Source: Azospirillum baldaniorum
GTDB lineage: Bacteria > Pseudomonadota > Alphaproteobacteria > Azospirillales > Azospirillaceae
Length of the DNA: 64,000 nt
Assembly: GCF_003119195.2 (NCBI RefSeq)
Contig: NZ_CP022253.1
Coordinates: forward strand, 142,001 to 206,000
Reading direction: 5' to 3'
The translations under genes were made by a program, and so were the position numbers. Positions 55,862 to 63,861 of this stretch are shown here, one piece after another. Under the pieces are notes generated by a model. That model saw nothing but the letters and a program-made list of their open reading frames with translations, ran no database searches and was not told the origin of the DNA. Position 1 is the first letter of the stretch; every line of letters starts with the position of its first letter.

Positions 55862-56548
55862 TCAGGGGGCCGGGCGGCGGCCGACGCGGGCGTCCCAGCC
55901 CAGCATGGCGACCTCGGCCACGGCCTCCAGTTCGGCGCGCTCCGCGCCGTCGCGGGCGAGGATCGACATGCCGGCCTGCACCGTCTGCACGAAGCGGGCG
56001 AGCGCGTGGAGATCGACCGAGGCCGGGATCTCGCCCTCGGCCACGGCGCGCGTCAGACGCTCCGTCAGGATGCCGACCGCCGAGGCGCGCGCCGACCGCA
56101 CCACCTCGCCCAGCTCGGCGTGCCCCTCGCTGCCGACCGCGGAGAGCGTCACCATGCAGCCGCGCGGGATGTCGCCGCGACAGCCGGTGAGCGCCGCGGC
56201 CGAGTCCATCAGCAGCCCCATGGCCGCCTCGCGGGCGGTGCCGGCGGTGAAGAAGCGCCCCCAGACCAGCCCCTCGTAGCTTTTGCGGTAATGGTTCACC
56301 GCCTCGACGTAGAGCGCCTCCTTGGAGCCGAAGGCGGCGTAGAGGCTGGGCGAGCCGATCCCCATGGCCTCCGTCAGGTCGGCGATGGAGGTCGCCTCGT
56401 AGCCCTTGGTCCAGAACAGGCGGGTCGCCTGGGTCAGGGCGGCCTCGCGGTCGAAGGCGCGCGGCCGTCCGCGCCCGCGGACGGGCGGCGTGCCGGCCGT
56501 CTGAGCGGTCCTGTCGTCGGTGGGCGGGGTCGGGCGTGATTTCTGCAT
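55862..56548 (-). CDS. TetR-family transcriptional regulator
   Basis: A 228-residue repressor. The DNA-binding domain is at about 31-78: FDREAALTQATRLFWTKGYEATSIADLTEAMGIGSPSLYAAFGSKEALYVEAV. The ligand domain resembles the AcrR/'TetR_C_16' group (YEGLVWGRFFTAGTAREAAMGLLMDSAAAL, GCRGDIPRGCMVTLSAVG). An N-terminal Thr/Pro-rich tail of about 25 residues is unusual. It is divergent from the SDR gene; two matching operator sites and one weaker site lie between them, so it probably represses both. Confidence 0.93.
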   Translation of the reverse strand: MQKSRPTPPTDDRTAQTAGTPPVRGRGRPRAFDREAALTQATRLFWTKGYEATSIADLTEAMGIGSPSLYAAFGSKEALYVEAVNHYRKSYEGLVWGRFFTAGTAREAAMGLLMDSAAALTGCRGDIPRGCMVTLSAVGSEGHAELGEVVRSARASAVGILTERLTRAVAEGEIPASVDLHALARFVQTVQAGMSILARDGAERAELEAVAEVAMLGWDARVGRRPAP

Positions 56549-56607
56549 CGATCACTATTTAATCCCGCCGCCGCGTGTGGGCAATGGCCTCGGACAGCGG
56601 CGTTCTA

Positions 56608-56631
56608 TTTTTGTGTCGATCAGTACAAAAA
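56608..56631. promoter_or_regulatory. TetR operator candidate 1
   Basis: A 24-bp near-palindrome with arms TTTTTGT and ACAAAAA around a TCGA core, just upstream of the SDR gene's -35 box. It matches the second site at 56664-56687. A weaker relative (GCATCGATCACTATTTAA) lies at 56549-56566 by the TetR start. Confidence 0.6.
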
Positions 56632-56634
56632 CCA

Positions 56635-56663
56635 TTGACCGATGCGCCGAGCGCCTCTAGCTA
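56635..56663 (+). promoter_or_regulatory. Sigma-70 type promoter of the SDR gene
   Basis: TTGACC (56635-56640), a 17-bp spacer, TAGCTA (56658-56663). The -10 element abuts operator 2 and the -35 element abuts operator 1. Confidence 0.5.
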
Positions 56664-56687
56664 TTTTTGTATCGAACGACACAGAAA
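56664..56687. promoter_or_regulatory. TetR operator candidate 2
   Basis: TTTTTGTATCGA followed by ACGACACAGAAA: the same spacing and arms as operator 1, with a few changes on the right. It covers the predicted +1 and ends 9 bp before the SDR start, a classic steric-block position. Confidence 0.6.
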
Positions 56688-56696
56688 GGCTGGATC

Positions 56697-57449
56697 ATGG
56701 TTGAGCCGAGTGGTGAGTTGGTTGGCAAGCGCGCCCTGGTGACAGGCGGTTCGCGGGGCATCGGCGCCGCCATCGCGCTGGCGCTCGCCGACAAGGGTGC
56801 GGATGTGGCGATCTCCTACGAGCGGTCGGCCGAGCGCGCCGCCGAGGTCGTCCGGGCGATCGAGGCAAAGGGCCGGCGCGCGGTCGCCATCCAGGCCGAC
56901 AGCGCCGATCCGTCGGCCATGGCGGCCCTGGTCGGCCGGACGGTGGAAGCGCTCGGCGGCCTCGACATCCTGGTCAACAACGCCGGCATCGCCCGCCAGG
57001 GCATGGTCGCAGAGATGAGCCTCGCCGACATCGACGCGCTTCTGAACGTCAACGTGCGCGCGGCGGTACTGGTGGCGCAGGCGGCCATCCCGCATCTCAA
57101 GGACGGGGGGCGCATCGTCTTCATCGGGTCGTGCCTCGCCGACCGCATCACCGCCCCGGGCGTCACCATCTATTCGATGACCAAGTCGGCGCAGACCGCC
57201 CTGACACACGGCCTTGCCCGCGAACTCGGCCCGCGCGACATCACGGTCAATCTGGTCCAGCCGGGAGCGACCAACACCGACATGAATCCCGCCGACGGCG
57301 CCCACGCCGAAATCCTGCGCTCGCAGACGCCGCTCGGCCGTTACGGCCAGCCGGAGGACGTGGCGGCGGCGGTGGCCTTCCTGGCCAGCCCGGCGGCCCG
57401 CCAGATCTCCGGGGCCACCCTGACGGTGGACGGCGGCCTGAACGCCTGA
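56697..57449 (+). CDS. SDR-family oxidoreductase (3-oxoacyl-ACP reductase-like)
   Basis: A 250-residue classical short-chain dehydrogenase. The NADP motif TGGSRGIG is at 16-23, NNAG at 94-97 and the catalytic S145, Y159 and K163 (YSMTKSA) are all present; the C-terminal GATLTVDGGLNA is typical. It reduces a carbonyl with NAD(P)H; the substrate is unknown. It is divergent from a TetR regulator whose operators overlap its promoter, a pattern seen when the enzyme detoxifies the inducing compound. Start at 56697; the open frame at 56667 overlaps operator 2. Confidence 0.93.
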   Translation: MVEPSGELVGKRALVTGGSRGIGAAIALALADKGADVAISYERSAERAAEVVRAIEAKGRRAVAIQADSADPSAMAALVGRTVEALGGLDILVNNAGIARQGMVAEMSLADIDALLNVNVRAAVLVAQAAIPHLKDGGRIVFIGSCLADRITAPGVTIYSMTKSAQTALTHGLARELGPRDITVNLVQPGATNTDMNPADGAHAEILRSQTPLGRYGQPEDVAAAVAFLASPAARQISGATLTVDGGLNA

Positions 57450-57520
57450 AGCCTGAATCCGGAACCGGTCCGGGGAAGCCTTTGTTCGAAAAGGCTCTCC
57501 CGGACGGCTTCGGCCAAGGA

Positions 57521-57535
57521 TTAACGATCCGTTAA
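57521..57535. promoter_or_regulatory. Candidate CtrA binding site upstream of opgC-like gene
   Basis: TTAA, CGATCCG, TTAA, followed by C: an exact full CtrA box (TTAA-N7-TTAAC), 124 bp before the start at 57659. It is one of only two complete boxes I found in the 64-kb window. Confidence 0.55.
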
Positions 57536-57658
57536 CGACGAATATGGGGCGACCCGAGGAGCGCCAACACCAGCGACGGAGACGCGACAGATGCGCCACG
57601 CACCGATGAAAACGGCCGTTTCCCCCGCAACCCGGCCGCCGCGGCGGAGCGTCGCCCG

Positions 57659-58864
57659 ATGAGCCGCTCCGCGACGCTCGACGGGCTGCGGGGCTATTTC
57701 CTCGTCTTCATGATGGTGAACCACGTGGTGCTGGCCGGCGGCGTGCTTCTGGCCAAGGTCAACCACGCCGAACTCGGCTATGTGCAGGACGCCCAGGGTT
57801 TCGTTCTGCTGTCGGGCATCGTCGCCGGGATGTACTACACCCGCGTCTGGACCCAGCGGTCGCCCGAGGCGGCCCGGCGGCGCCTGTTCGCCCGCGCCCG
57901 CGAGCTGTACGTCTCGACCATGCTGGTGATCGCGCTGGTCACCGCCATGGTGGTGTTGGTCCCCGGCGCGCGGGAGCCGCTGGGCGGCTTCCTCGGGCAT
58001 CTGGCCTGGCTGGAGCCCGGCACCCTGCTGGCGAGCGCACTCCTTCTGCATTCCCCGACCTTCACGGATCTGCTGATCCAGTACATCCTCTACCTCGCGG
58101 CGACGCCGCTGCTGCTCCGCCTGATCCTCGACGGCCACGCCCGCAAGGTCGCGCTGGGCAGCGCCGCGCTGTGGGCCGCCGTGCAGATGGGCCTGCATGT
58201 GCCGGTGCTGAGCGCGCTCGACGACGGGCTGGGGCGGCTCAGCGACGGGCTGGCGGTGCGCGGGCCGTTCAACCCGCTCGCCTGGCAGGTGCTCTACGTC
58301 GCCGGGCTGCTGATCGGCAGCGCCGTGCAGCGGGGCCGCTTCGACACCGACCGCTGGTTCCCGGTCGAGCGGCCGCCCTGGCTGGTTCCGGCGCTGGTCA
58401 CTGTGGTGGTCTGCGCGGCTTGGCACCTGTCCTTCGTCCATGAGCTGGTCAGCCCGATCGTCGGCGAGCGTTTCCTGCGCTACGTCGACCGCACGGAGTT
58501 CAGCCTCGTCTACCTCGCGAACTTCGCGGCGCTGGCCTATGCCGTGTCCTGGCTGCTCATCGCCGGGCCGCGGTCGTCCCACCCGGTCGCCGCCGGCACC
58601 GCCCGGCTGCTCACCGCGCTGTTCAACCTGCCCTTCCTCCGGCTGCTGGGGCGGCACTCGCTGCAGGTCTACCTGTTCCACGTCCTGGTCGCCTACGCGA
58701 TCCTGCTGATCGACCTGTTCGGCGGCCCCTTCAACCAGCTCACCAAGGCGGTCCTGCTGCTCGCCAGCGTCGCCAGCCTCGCCATCCCCGCCCTGTGGCG
58801 GGAGCGGAGCCGCGCCAAGCCGGTGGAGCGGAGCGCCGTCCGGATGGGCTCGTCCCGAGGCTGA
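57659..58864 (+). CDS. OpgC-family membrane acyltransferase-like protein
   Basis: A 401-residue protein with about ten hydrophobic helices, matching the OpgC family: LDGLRGYFLVFMMVNHVVL at the start is the acyltransferase-3-like motif with conserved R and H, and it has GFVLLSGIVAGMYYTRVW. OpgC enzymes add succinyl groups to osmoregulated periplasmic glucans; whether this one does is unproven, as no opgGH is nearby. The C-terminus is cytoplasmic and basic. A CtrA-type box precedes it. Confidence 0.87.
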   Translation: MSRSATLDGLRGYFLVFMMVNHVVLAGGVLLAKVNHAELGYVQDAQGFVLLSGIVAGMYYTRVWTQRSPEAARRRLFARARELYVSTMLVIALVTAMVVLVPGAREPLGGFLGHLAWLEPGTLLASALLLHSPTFTDLLIQYILYLAATPLLLRLILDGHARKVALGSAALWAAVQMGLHVPVLSALDDGLGRLSDGLAVRGPFNPLAWQVLYVAGLLIGSAVQRGRFDTDRWFPVERPPWLVPALVTVVVCAAWHLSFVHELVSPIVGERFLRYVDRTEFSLVYLANFAALAYAVSWLLIAGPRSSHPVAAGTARLLTALFNLPFLRLLGRHSLQVYLFHVLVAYAILLIDLFGGPFNQLTKAVLLLASVASLAIPALWRERSRAKPVERSAVRMGSSRG

Positions 58865-59020
58865 GGGTGCGAGGGCCTGGACGGACGGAATTCCTCTTGT
58901 CCTGGACAAGCCCGCCCCGCTGGGTCAAAGAGAAAGCATCAAAAGTGGTGGGACCGGTGGATGGACCATCGCCCGGCCGATCCCCGCCCGCCCTTTCGCT
59001 GCTGAGGACGATCGACCCGC

Positions 59021-60538
59021 GTGACGAGACGCGCCCATCATCGGTGGTTGGGGACTCTGGCCGCCGCCCTGCTGGCGGTGACGCTGGCGCCCGCGCTGGC
59101 CCCGGCGCCGGCCAAGGCCGACCCCCGCTTCGTGCCCGGCCCTTGCTGGTTCTCCGTGCCGGAGGGCGAGGCCGCGCTGTGCGGGACCGTCGGTGTGCCC
59201 GACCGGCGCGACCGGCCGGCGACGCGGGCCTTCCGCCTGCCGGTCGTCGTCCTGCTCTCCACCGCCAAGCAGCCGTCCCCCGACCCGGTCCTGTTCCTGG
59301 AGGGCGGCCCCGGCGCCTCCCCCTTCGGCAGCGGCGAGGCGGTGGAGGAGCGGATGGAGGTGTGGTGGTCGCTGACCGCCGGGTTCCGCCGGTCGCGCCA
59401 CGTCGTGCTGTTCGACCCGCGCGGCGTCGGGCGGGCCGAGCCGGACACCGACTGCCCGGAGCTGGACGTGCTGGGCGCCTCGCCCCGCCTGCGTCCGGTG
59501 TCGCGGGACCGCCGCGCCACGCTGGAGCGGACGGCCATCGCCGCCTGCCGCGACCGCTTCACCGCCGCCGGGCTCGACGGCGCGATGTTCACCACCCCCA
59601 TCGCCGCCGACGACGCCATGGACGTCGCCGCGGCGCTGGGGGCGCAGCGGGTCAACCTGTTCGCCGTGTCCTACGGCACGCGGGTGGGGCTGGAGATTTT
59701 ACGGCGCCACGGCGGGCGGGTGCGCACAGCGGTGCTCGACTCCATCTACCCGCCCGACGTCAACGCGACGGAGGAGGCGCCCTGGCTGGCGCACCGCGCG
59801 TTCAAGCGGCTGTTCGACGATTGCGCGGCCAACCGCGTGTGCCGCGCCGCCTATCCGGACCTGGAACGCCATCTGCTGGAGCTGGTGGAGCGGCTGGGCA
59901 AGGCCCCGGTGGACGTGCCGGTGGGCGATCCGGAGATTCCGCGCTGGGCGCGGCTGGACAGCGGCGCCGCCCTGTCGGCCCTGCTGGAGGCGATGGCCGA
60001 GGGCGAGAGCGTGCCCCGCCTGCCCGCCCTGATCGAACGGGCGTGGCGTGGGCGGTACGACCGCCTGTCCGACTGGGTGCCCGCCCCCTGGCTGGGCGAC
60101 CCCGACTCGGCGGAAGGCATGGCCTTCTCCATCGAATGCCGCGAGACGGTGAACCCCGCCGACCCGCTGCGGCTGGCCGACGCCGCGCGCCGCTTCGCTC
60201 CCTACGGCGCCGTCACCGCCGACGATCCCGGCCGGCGCGTCTGCGCCCAATGGCCCGCCGCCGCGCAGGAGGCGTCGGAGCGGCTGCCGGTGGCCAGCCC
60301 GGTGCCGGTGCTCCTGCTGTCCGGCGCCTACGACCCGCTGACCCCGCCGGAGTGGGCGGAGCGCGCCGCGACGACCCTGCCGAAAAGCCGGCATCTGGTC
60401 TTCCGCAGCGCCGGGCATCTGGTCACCGCGTCGGAGGACTGCGCCGTGGCTGTCGCCGCCCAGTTCGTGGATTCGGAAACCCTGCCCGCCAACGCCTGCC
60501 CGGCGGCGGCCAAGCCGCCGGGGTTCCAGCCGCCATAA
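59021..60538 (+). CDS. Secreted alpha/beta hydrolase (TAP-like peptidase family)
   Basis: A 505-residue exported hydrolase. A signal peptide (RR, hydrophobic core, cleavage after AKA near 33) is followed by an alpha/beta fold: oxyanion LEGGPGAS at 93-100, DPRGVG near 132, nucleophile S217 in AVSYGTRVGL, Asp in LLSGAYDPLTPPEWA and His in SAGHLVT. It belongs to the proline-iminopeptidase/TAP group seen in Streptomyces and proteobacteria. Several cysteine pairs suggest disulfides. The start is GTG at 59021. The substrate is unknown. Confidence 0.88.
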   Translation: MTRRAHHRWLGTLAAALLAVTLAPALAPAPAKADPRFVPGPCWFSVPEGEAALCGTVGVPDRRDRPATRAFRLPVVVLLSTAKQPSPDPVLFLEGGPGASPFGSGEAVEERMEVWWSLTAGFRRSRHVVLFDPRGVGRAEPDTDCPELDVLGASPRLRPVSRDRRATLERTAIAACRDRFTAAGLDGAMFTTPIAADDAMDVAAALGAQRVNLFAVSYGTRVGLEILRRHGGRVRTAVLDSIYPPDVNATEEAPWLAHRAFKRLFDDCAANRVCRAAYPDLERHLLELVERLGKAPVDVPVGDPEIPRWARLDSGAALSALLEAMAEGESVPRLPALIERAWRGRYDRLSDWVPAPWLGDPDSAEGMAFSIECRETVNPADPLRLADAARRFAPYGAVTADDPGRRVCAQWPAAAQEASERLPVASPVPVLLLSGAYDPLTPPEWAERAATTLPKSRHLVFRSAGHLVTASEDCAVAVAAQFVDSETLPANACPAAAKPPGFQPP

Positions 60539-60541
60539 ACC

Positions 60542-61402
60542 CTACTTCAGCGCGTCCAGCATGAAGGCCGGCAGGGCGAAGCTGGCGACGTGGATGTCGG
60601 GCGTGTAGTAGCGGGTGGTCAGCCCCGCCGCCGCGAAGCGCGGGCGGATCGCCTCCGCCGTCTGGCGGCGCAGCGCCGCGTCGTCGGTGGCCCAGCCGAA
60701 GGCCATGAAGCCACCGTAATAGCTGGGCACCGGCGCCACGAAGAAGCCGGCGTCGCCGAACAGCCGGCCCAGCCGCCGGTGACTGTCCTTCAACTCGCCC
60801 GGCTGGAGGAACGGCACGCCGTTCTGGGTGACCAGCACGCCGCCGGGGGTCAGCCGCGCCTTGCAGTCGGCGTAGAAGTCCTCGGTGAAGAGGACGGCGC
60901 CCGGTCCGTGGGGGTCGGTGGAATCGACGATGACGACGTCGAACCGCTCCGTGGTCTCCTTGACGAAGGCGCAGCCGTCGGCGATCACCAGATCGGCGCG
61001 CGGGTTGTCGAAGGCGCCGGCGCTGATCGACGGCAGATGGGCGATGGACAGGTCGACCACGGAGCGGTCGATCTCCACCATCGTCACCCGTTCCACCGCC
61101 TTGTGCTCCAGGCAGCGGCGCAGCATGCCGCCGTCGCCGCCGCCGACGATCAGGACGCGGCGGACGCGCCCATGCGCCAGGATCGGCACATGGGTCAGCA
61201 TCTCGTGGTAGACGAATTCGTCGCCTTCGGTGGTCTGGACGACGCCGTCGAGCGCCATCACGCGGCCCAGCACCGGGTTCTCGAAGATCACCAGGTCCTG
61301 GAGGCCGGTGCGGTCGCGGTGCAGGACGCGGCCCATGCGCAGGCGCTGGGCCACGTCCGTATGCAACGTCTCGTCGTACCAGCCGGAGCCGGAGTCGCTC
61401 AT
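60542..61402 (-). CDS. speE: Polyamine aminopropyltransferase (spermidine synthase)
   Basis: A 286-residue enzyme adding an aminopropyl group from decarboxylated SAM to putrescine. Motifs: GDEFVYHEMLTHVP, the SAM-fold VLIVGGGDGGMLRRCLEH, EIDRSVVDLS and the active-site VIVDSTDPHGPG. Length is typical of the bacterial enzyme. It overlaps speD by 4 bp (ATGA), so the two are translationally coupled and together make spermidine. It is convergent with the secreted hydrolase, only 3 bp away. Confidence 0.96.
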   Translation of the reverse strand: MSDSGSGWYDETLHTDVAQRLRMGRVLHRDRTGLQDLVIFENPVLGRVMALDGVVQTTEGDEFVYHEMLTHVPILAHGRVRRVLIVGGGDGGMLRRCLEHKAVERVTMVEIDRSVVDLSIAHLPSISAGAFDNPRADLVIADGCAFVKETTERFDVVIVDSTDPHGPGAVLFTEDFYADCKARLTPGGVLVTQNGVPFLQPGELKDSHRRLGRLFGDAGFFVAPVPSYYGGFMAFGWATDDAALRRQTAEAIRPRFAAAGLTTRYYTPDIHVASFALPAFMLDALK

Positions 61403-61908
61403 GACCCGGTTTCGCCGCGCAGCAGCTCGTCGCACTTCACGCCCGTGGGCTTGAAGGCGCGCTCCAGCACCGGGATGGCCTTCATGGGCTGGGCGTCGCC
61501 GCACATGAAGATGTCCAGCGCGGCGTAGCCGCGTTCCGGCCAGGTGTGGATGCTGATGTGCGACTCGGCGAGCACCGCCACGCCGGAGATGCCGCCGTTC
61601 GGCGTGAAATGGTGCAGGTGGATGTGCAGGAGCGTCGCCCCCGCCACCTCCACAGACTCGATCAGCGTGGAACGGACATGGTCCAGCTCGTCCAGACGTT
61701 CGGCACCCCACAGATCGACGATCAGATGGGTGCCGGCGCAGACCTTGCCATCGCGGACGATGAAATGGTCCTTGCGGTCGTCTTGAGATTCCCTCCAGGG
61801 ACCAGAAGTCACGTTGGTCCGGTTGGAGATTTGACCTTCCGTTTGGGCTTTCCTTGGATCGCTTCCCAAGTCCATCCCCAATTGGAAGAGAGAAGCGGTC
61901 TTCGCCAT
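61399..61908 (-). CDS. speD: S-adenosylmethionine decarboxylase proenzyme
   Basis: A 169-residue pyruvoyl-dependent decarboxylase that self-cleaves before S116 (AVLAESHISIHTWPE) to generate the pyruvoyl cofactor; H121 and the downstream C (MCGDA) match the family. The first about 45 residues are extra relative to the usual 125-140-residue bacterial form, so a start further inside is possible. It is first gene of the speD-speE operon, divergent from the PuuD-like gene across a 211-bp region with a 14-bp palindrome. Confidence 0.95.
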   Translation of the reverse strand: MAKTASLFQLGMDLGSDPRKAQTEGQISNRTNVTSGPWRESQDDRKDHFIVRDGKVCAGTHLIVDLWGAERLDELDHVRSTLIESVEVAGATLLHIHLHHFTPNGGISGVAVLAESHISIHTWPERGYAALDIFMCGDAQPMKAIPVLERAFKPTGVKCDELLRGETGS

Positions 61909-61971
61909 CGTTCTCCCCCATCAGCAGATGTTCCGCGCAGGTGGCGCGGAGGAGGGGGGCATATGGGACAA

Positions 61972-61985
61972 ATTCGCATGCGAAT
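61972..61985. promoter_or_regulatory. 14-bp perfect palindrome in the speD/puuD-like intergenic region
   Basis: ATTCGCATGCGAAT, extended by one more A on the left, 64 bp upstream of speD and 135 bp upstream of the PuuD-like gene. The only long palindrome in this divergent region; it looks like an operator for a dimeric repressor controlling both polyamine directions. Confidence 0.55.
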
Positions 61986-62119
61986 CAACACAATTCTGTC
62001 CCCGCATCCCCTTTGTGCTTGGCGGCGGGCCTCTGGCGCGGCGCGCGGCGGCGGCGCATAATCGCCTGTCCGCCGCCTTCCGGAGCGGTCCGGAATCCTG
62101 TCTGGAGGTCCTTCCCACC

Positions 62120-62881
62120 ATGAACCGCAAGCCGCTGATCGGCGTTCCCGCCTGCGCCCGCATGATGGGCGAGCATCCCTTCCACGTCGTCGGCGACAAG
62201 TATGTGCGCGCGGTGTCGGACGGGGCCGGCGGCATGCCGCTGCTGATCCCGGCGCTGGGGACGGCGCTGGACATGGACGACGTGGCCGGACGGCTCGACG
62301 GGCTGCTGGTCACCGGAAGCCCGTCGAACGTCGAGCCGCACCGCTACGGCGGGTCACCCAGCGAGCCGGGCACCCTGCACGACCCGGAGCGCGACGACAC
62401 CACCCTGCCGCTGATCCGCGCCGCGCTGGAGATGGGCGTGCCGCTGCTGGGCATCTGCCGCGGCTTCCAGGAGTTGAACGTGGCGCTGGGCGGCACGTTG
62501 CACCAGCGGGTGCACGAGGTGCCGGGCTACGCCAACCACCGCGAGGACAAGGAGGCGCCGCTGGCCGTGCAGTACGGGCCGTCGCACAGCGTGCGGCTGA
62601 CCCCCGGCGGCGTGCTGGAAAGGCTGGCCGGCGGTGCCGCGGCGGTGACCGTCAACTCTCTGCACGGGCAGGGCGTCGACCGGCTGGCCGACGGGCTGAT
62701 CGTGGAGGCGATGGCCGAGGACGGGCTGGTCGAGGCGGTGCGGGTGGCGGGGGCTCCGGCCTTCGCGCTGGCCGTGCAATGGCACCCGGAATGGCGGTTC
62801 TGGGAGAACCCGCTGTCAGCGGCGATCCTGCGCGCCTTCGGAAGCGCCGCCGCCGACCGGGCGCGACGGCGCCTTTCCTGA
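62120..62881 (+). CDS. Gamma-glutamyl-gamma-aminobutyrate hydrolase family protein (PuuD-like)
   Basis: A 253-residue class I glutamine amidotransferase-type hydrolase. The catalytic triad is C113 (LGICRGFQELNVALGG) and His/Glu in AVQWHPEW near 226-232; LVTGSPSNVEPHRYGG is also typical. In the Puu route it releases GABA from gamma-glutamyl-GABA during putrescine breakdown. A GGAGG ribosome site precedes the ATG at 62120. Divergence from speD-speE places polyamine synthesis and breakdown side by side; the other puu genes are not in the window. Confidence 0.92.
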   Translation: MNRKPLIGVPACARMMGEHPFHVVGDKYVRAVSDGAGGMPLLIPALGTALDMDDVAGRLDGLLVTGSPSNVEPHRYGGSPSEPGTLHDPERDDTTLPLIRAALEMGVPLLGICRGFQELNVALGGTLHQRVHEVPGYANHREDKEAPLAVQYGPSHSVRLTPGGVLERLAGGAAAVTVNSLHGQGVDRLADGLIVEAMAEDGLVEAVRVAGAPAFALAVQWHPEWRFWENPLSAAILRAFGSAAADRARRRLS

Positions 62882-62927
62882 AAGATGGTTTCAGGACAAT
62901 AGATTAGGTCAACAATTGGCGAGTGCC

Positions 62928-62950
62928 GCGTGCCCAGGATTTGGGCACGC
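62928..62950. terminator. Hairpin between PuuD-like and MarR genes
   Basis: GCGTGCCCA (62928-62936) and TGGGCACGC (62942-62950) around GGATT, between two convergent genes. There is no T-run; probably a weak bidirectional terminator. Confidence 0.5.
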
Positions 62951-62969
62951 CGCCCTTACCCCAACGGCT

Positions 62970-63464
62970 TCAGCCGGCCCGCGAGATGCGGCGGAGGAAG
63001 TCGATGAGCTGCGCCTGCTCCTCGGCCGAGAGATCCTTCACCATGGCCTTGTCATGGGCCTGGATGCGCGGAATCAGCTCGTCCAGCAGCTTCTCCCCTT
63101 CCGGGGACAGGCGGAGCGCGTAGGAGCGGCGGTCGTTGGGCGAGGGCGCCCGGATGACGAGGCCGCGCGACTCGAGCCGGTCGATGACCGCGACCATGGT
63201 CGAACGGTCGATGCCCACCGCCGAGCCCAGGTCGGACTGCGACAAGCCCTCGTTCTCCTTGATCATGATCAGGACGCCGAATTGCCCCGGCGTCATGTCG
63301 TGGGGCGCCACGGCGTTCTGGAAGCTCTGGAACACGGCCACCTGCGCCTTGCGCAGATTGTAGCCGACGAGCTCCGGCAGAGGGCCGAGGGCCATCTTTC
63401 CGGTCTTGCTCGGACGCTGGCGGGTGCGCCGGTCCGAGGGGGTGGGGCGGTCGATGTCGGTCAA
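62970..63464 (-). CDS. MarR-family transcriptional regulator
   Basis: A 164-residue MarR protein of standard build: dimerisation helix (LPELVGYNLRKAQVAVFQSFQNAVAP), winged helix (GLSQSDLGSAVGIDRSTMVAVIDRLESRGLVIRAPSPNDRRSYALRLSPEG) and C-terminal helix. The wing DRR is the DNA backbone contact. A palindrome GACTAGTC lies about 20 bp upstream of its start, probably its own operator. It is divergent from the FAH-family gene about 400 bp away, which may be its target. Confidence 0.92.
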   Translation of the reverse strand: MTDIDRPTPSDRRTRQRPSKTGKMALGPLPELVGYNLRKAQVAVFQSFQNAVAPHDMTPGQFGVLIMIKENEGLSQSDLGSAVGIDRSTMVAVIDRLESRGLVIRAPSPNDRRSYALRLSPEGEKLLDELIPRIQAHDKAMVKDLSAEEQAQLIDFLRRISRAG

Positions 63465-63484
63465 CGTGAAAGCCGTCGTTTATT

Positions 63485-63492
63485 GACTAGTC
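63485..63492. promoter_or_regulatory. Palindromic MarR operator candidate
   Basis: TTGACTAGTCTA contains GACTAGTC, 20 bp upstream of the MarR start in a small AT-rich stretch. The position suits autoregulation. Confidence 0.4.
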
Positions 63493-63732
63493 TATTGGTC
63501 GTGTAAAATGCAGGCAGGTGCCGATTTTGTCAGCAAGAACCACACAATCCGCCTCGTATGCATAGCACCCATTCCCGTTACGCATTGGTTCCGCCCGGAA
63601 GCGGCTCCACCTCTAGCCCTATGAAGTGATCGCGCTCCTGACCCCGGACCCCCCGGAAACAGGCATGCCGGCGCGGTTGCCCGCCGACGGTTCATTCCCC
63701 TGCCGCAGACGGGTTCCGAAAACGGAGCTTCC

Positions 63733-63800
63733 GACGCCCGGTCCCCCCCAGACCGGGCGTCTTCGCGCCAAAGCCCCGGCCCAACGGCTGGGGCTTTTTT
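63733..63800 (+). terminator. Tandem hairpins ending in an intrinsic terminator
   Basis: Hairpin 1: GACGCCCGGTC (63733-63743) with GACCGGGCGTC (63751-63761), 11 bp. Hairpin 2: AAAGCCCCGGCC (63770-63781) with GGCTGGGGCTTT (63786-63797), 12 bp with one G-U, continuing the T-run to 63800. It lies 62 bp before the FAH-family start, so it ends a transcript that begins in the gap. Confidence 0.8.
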
Positions 63801-63861
63801 CTGGTGCTCTTTCCGGTAGGGTGGTTGCCCGAACCGCACCCCTCCGAAAGAAAGGCGCGCC

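Larger units (their letters stand above)
63465..63861. other. 397-bp gap with a possible untranslated transcript
   Basis: Between the MarR and FAH-family genes. The plus strand carries the MarR-side operator, then about 230 bp without a credible ORF, ending in two strong hairpins of which the second has a T-run. That layout fits a small RNA or a long regulated leader of the FAH gene. I could not match it to 6S, SRP RNA, tmRNA or a known riboswitch by eye. Confidence 0.45.

Noticed and set aside
63540..63800. 6S RNA, SRP RNA or tmRNA in the gap before the FAH gene
   Set aside because: None of the conserved cores of these RNAs could be recognised; only the terminator hairpins are firm.
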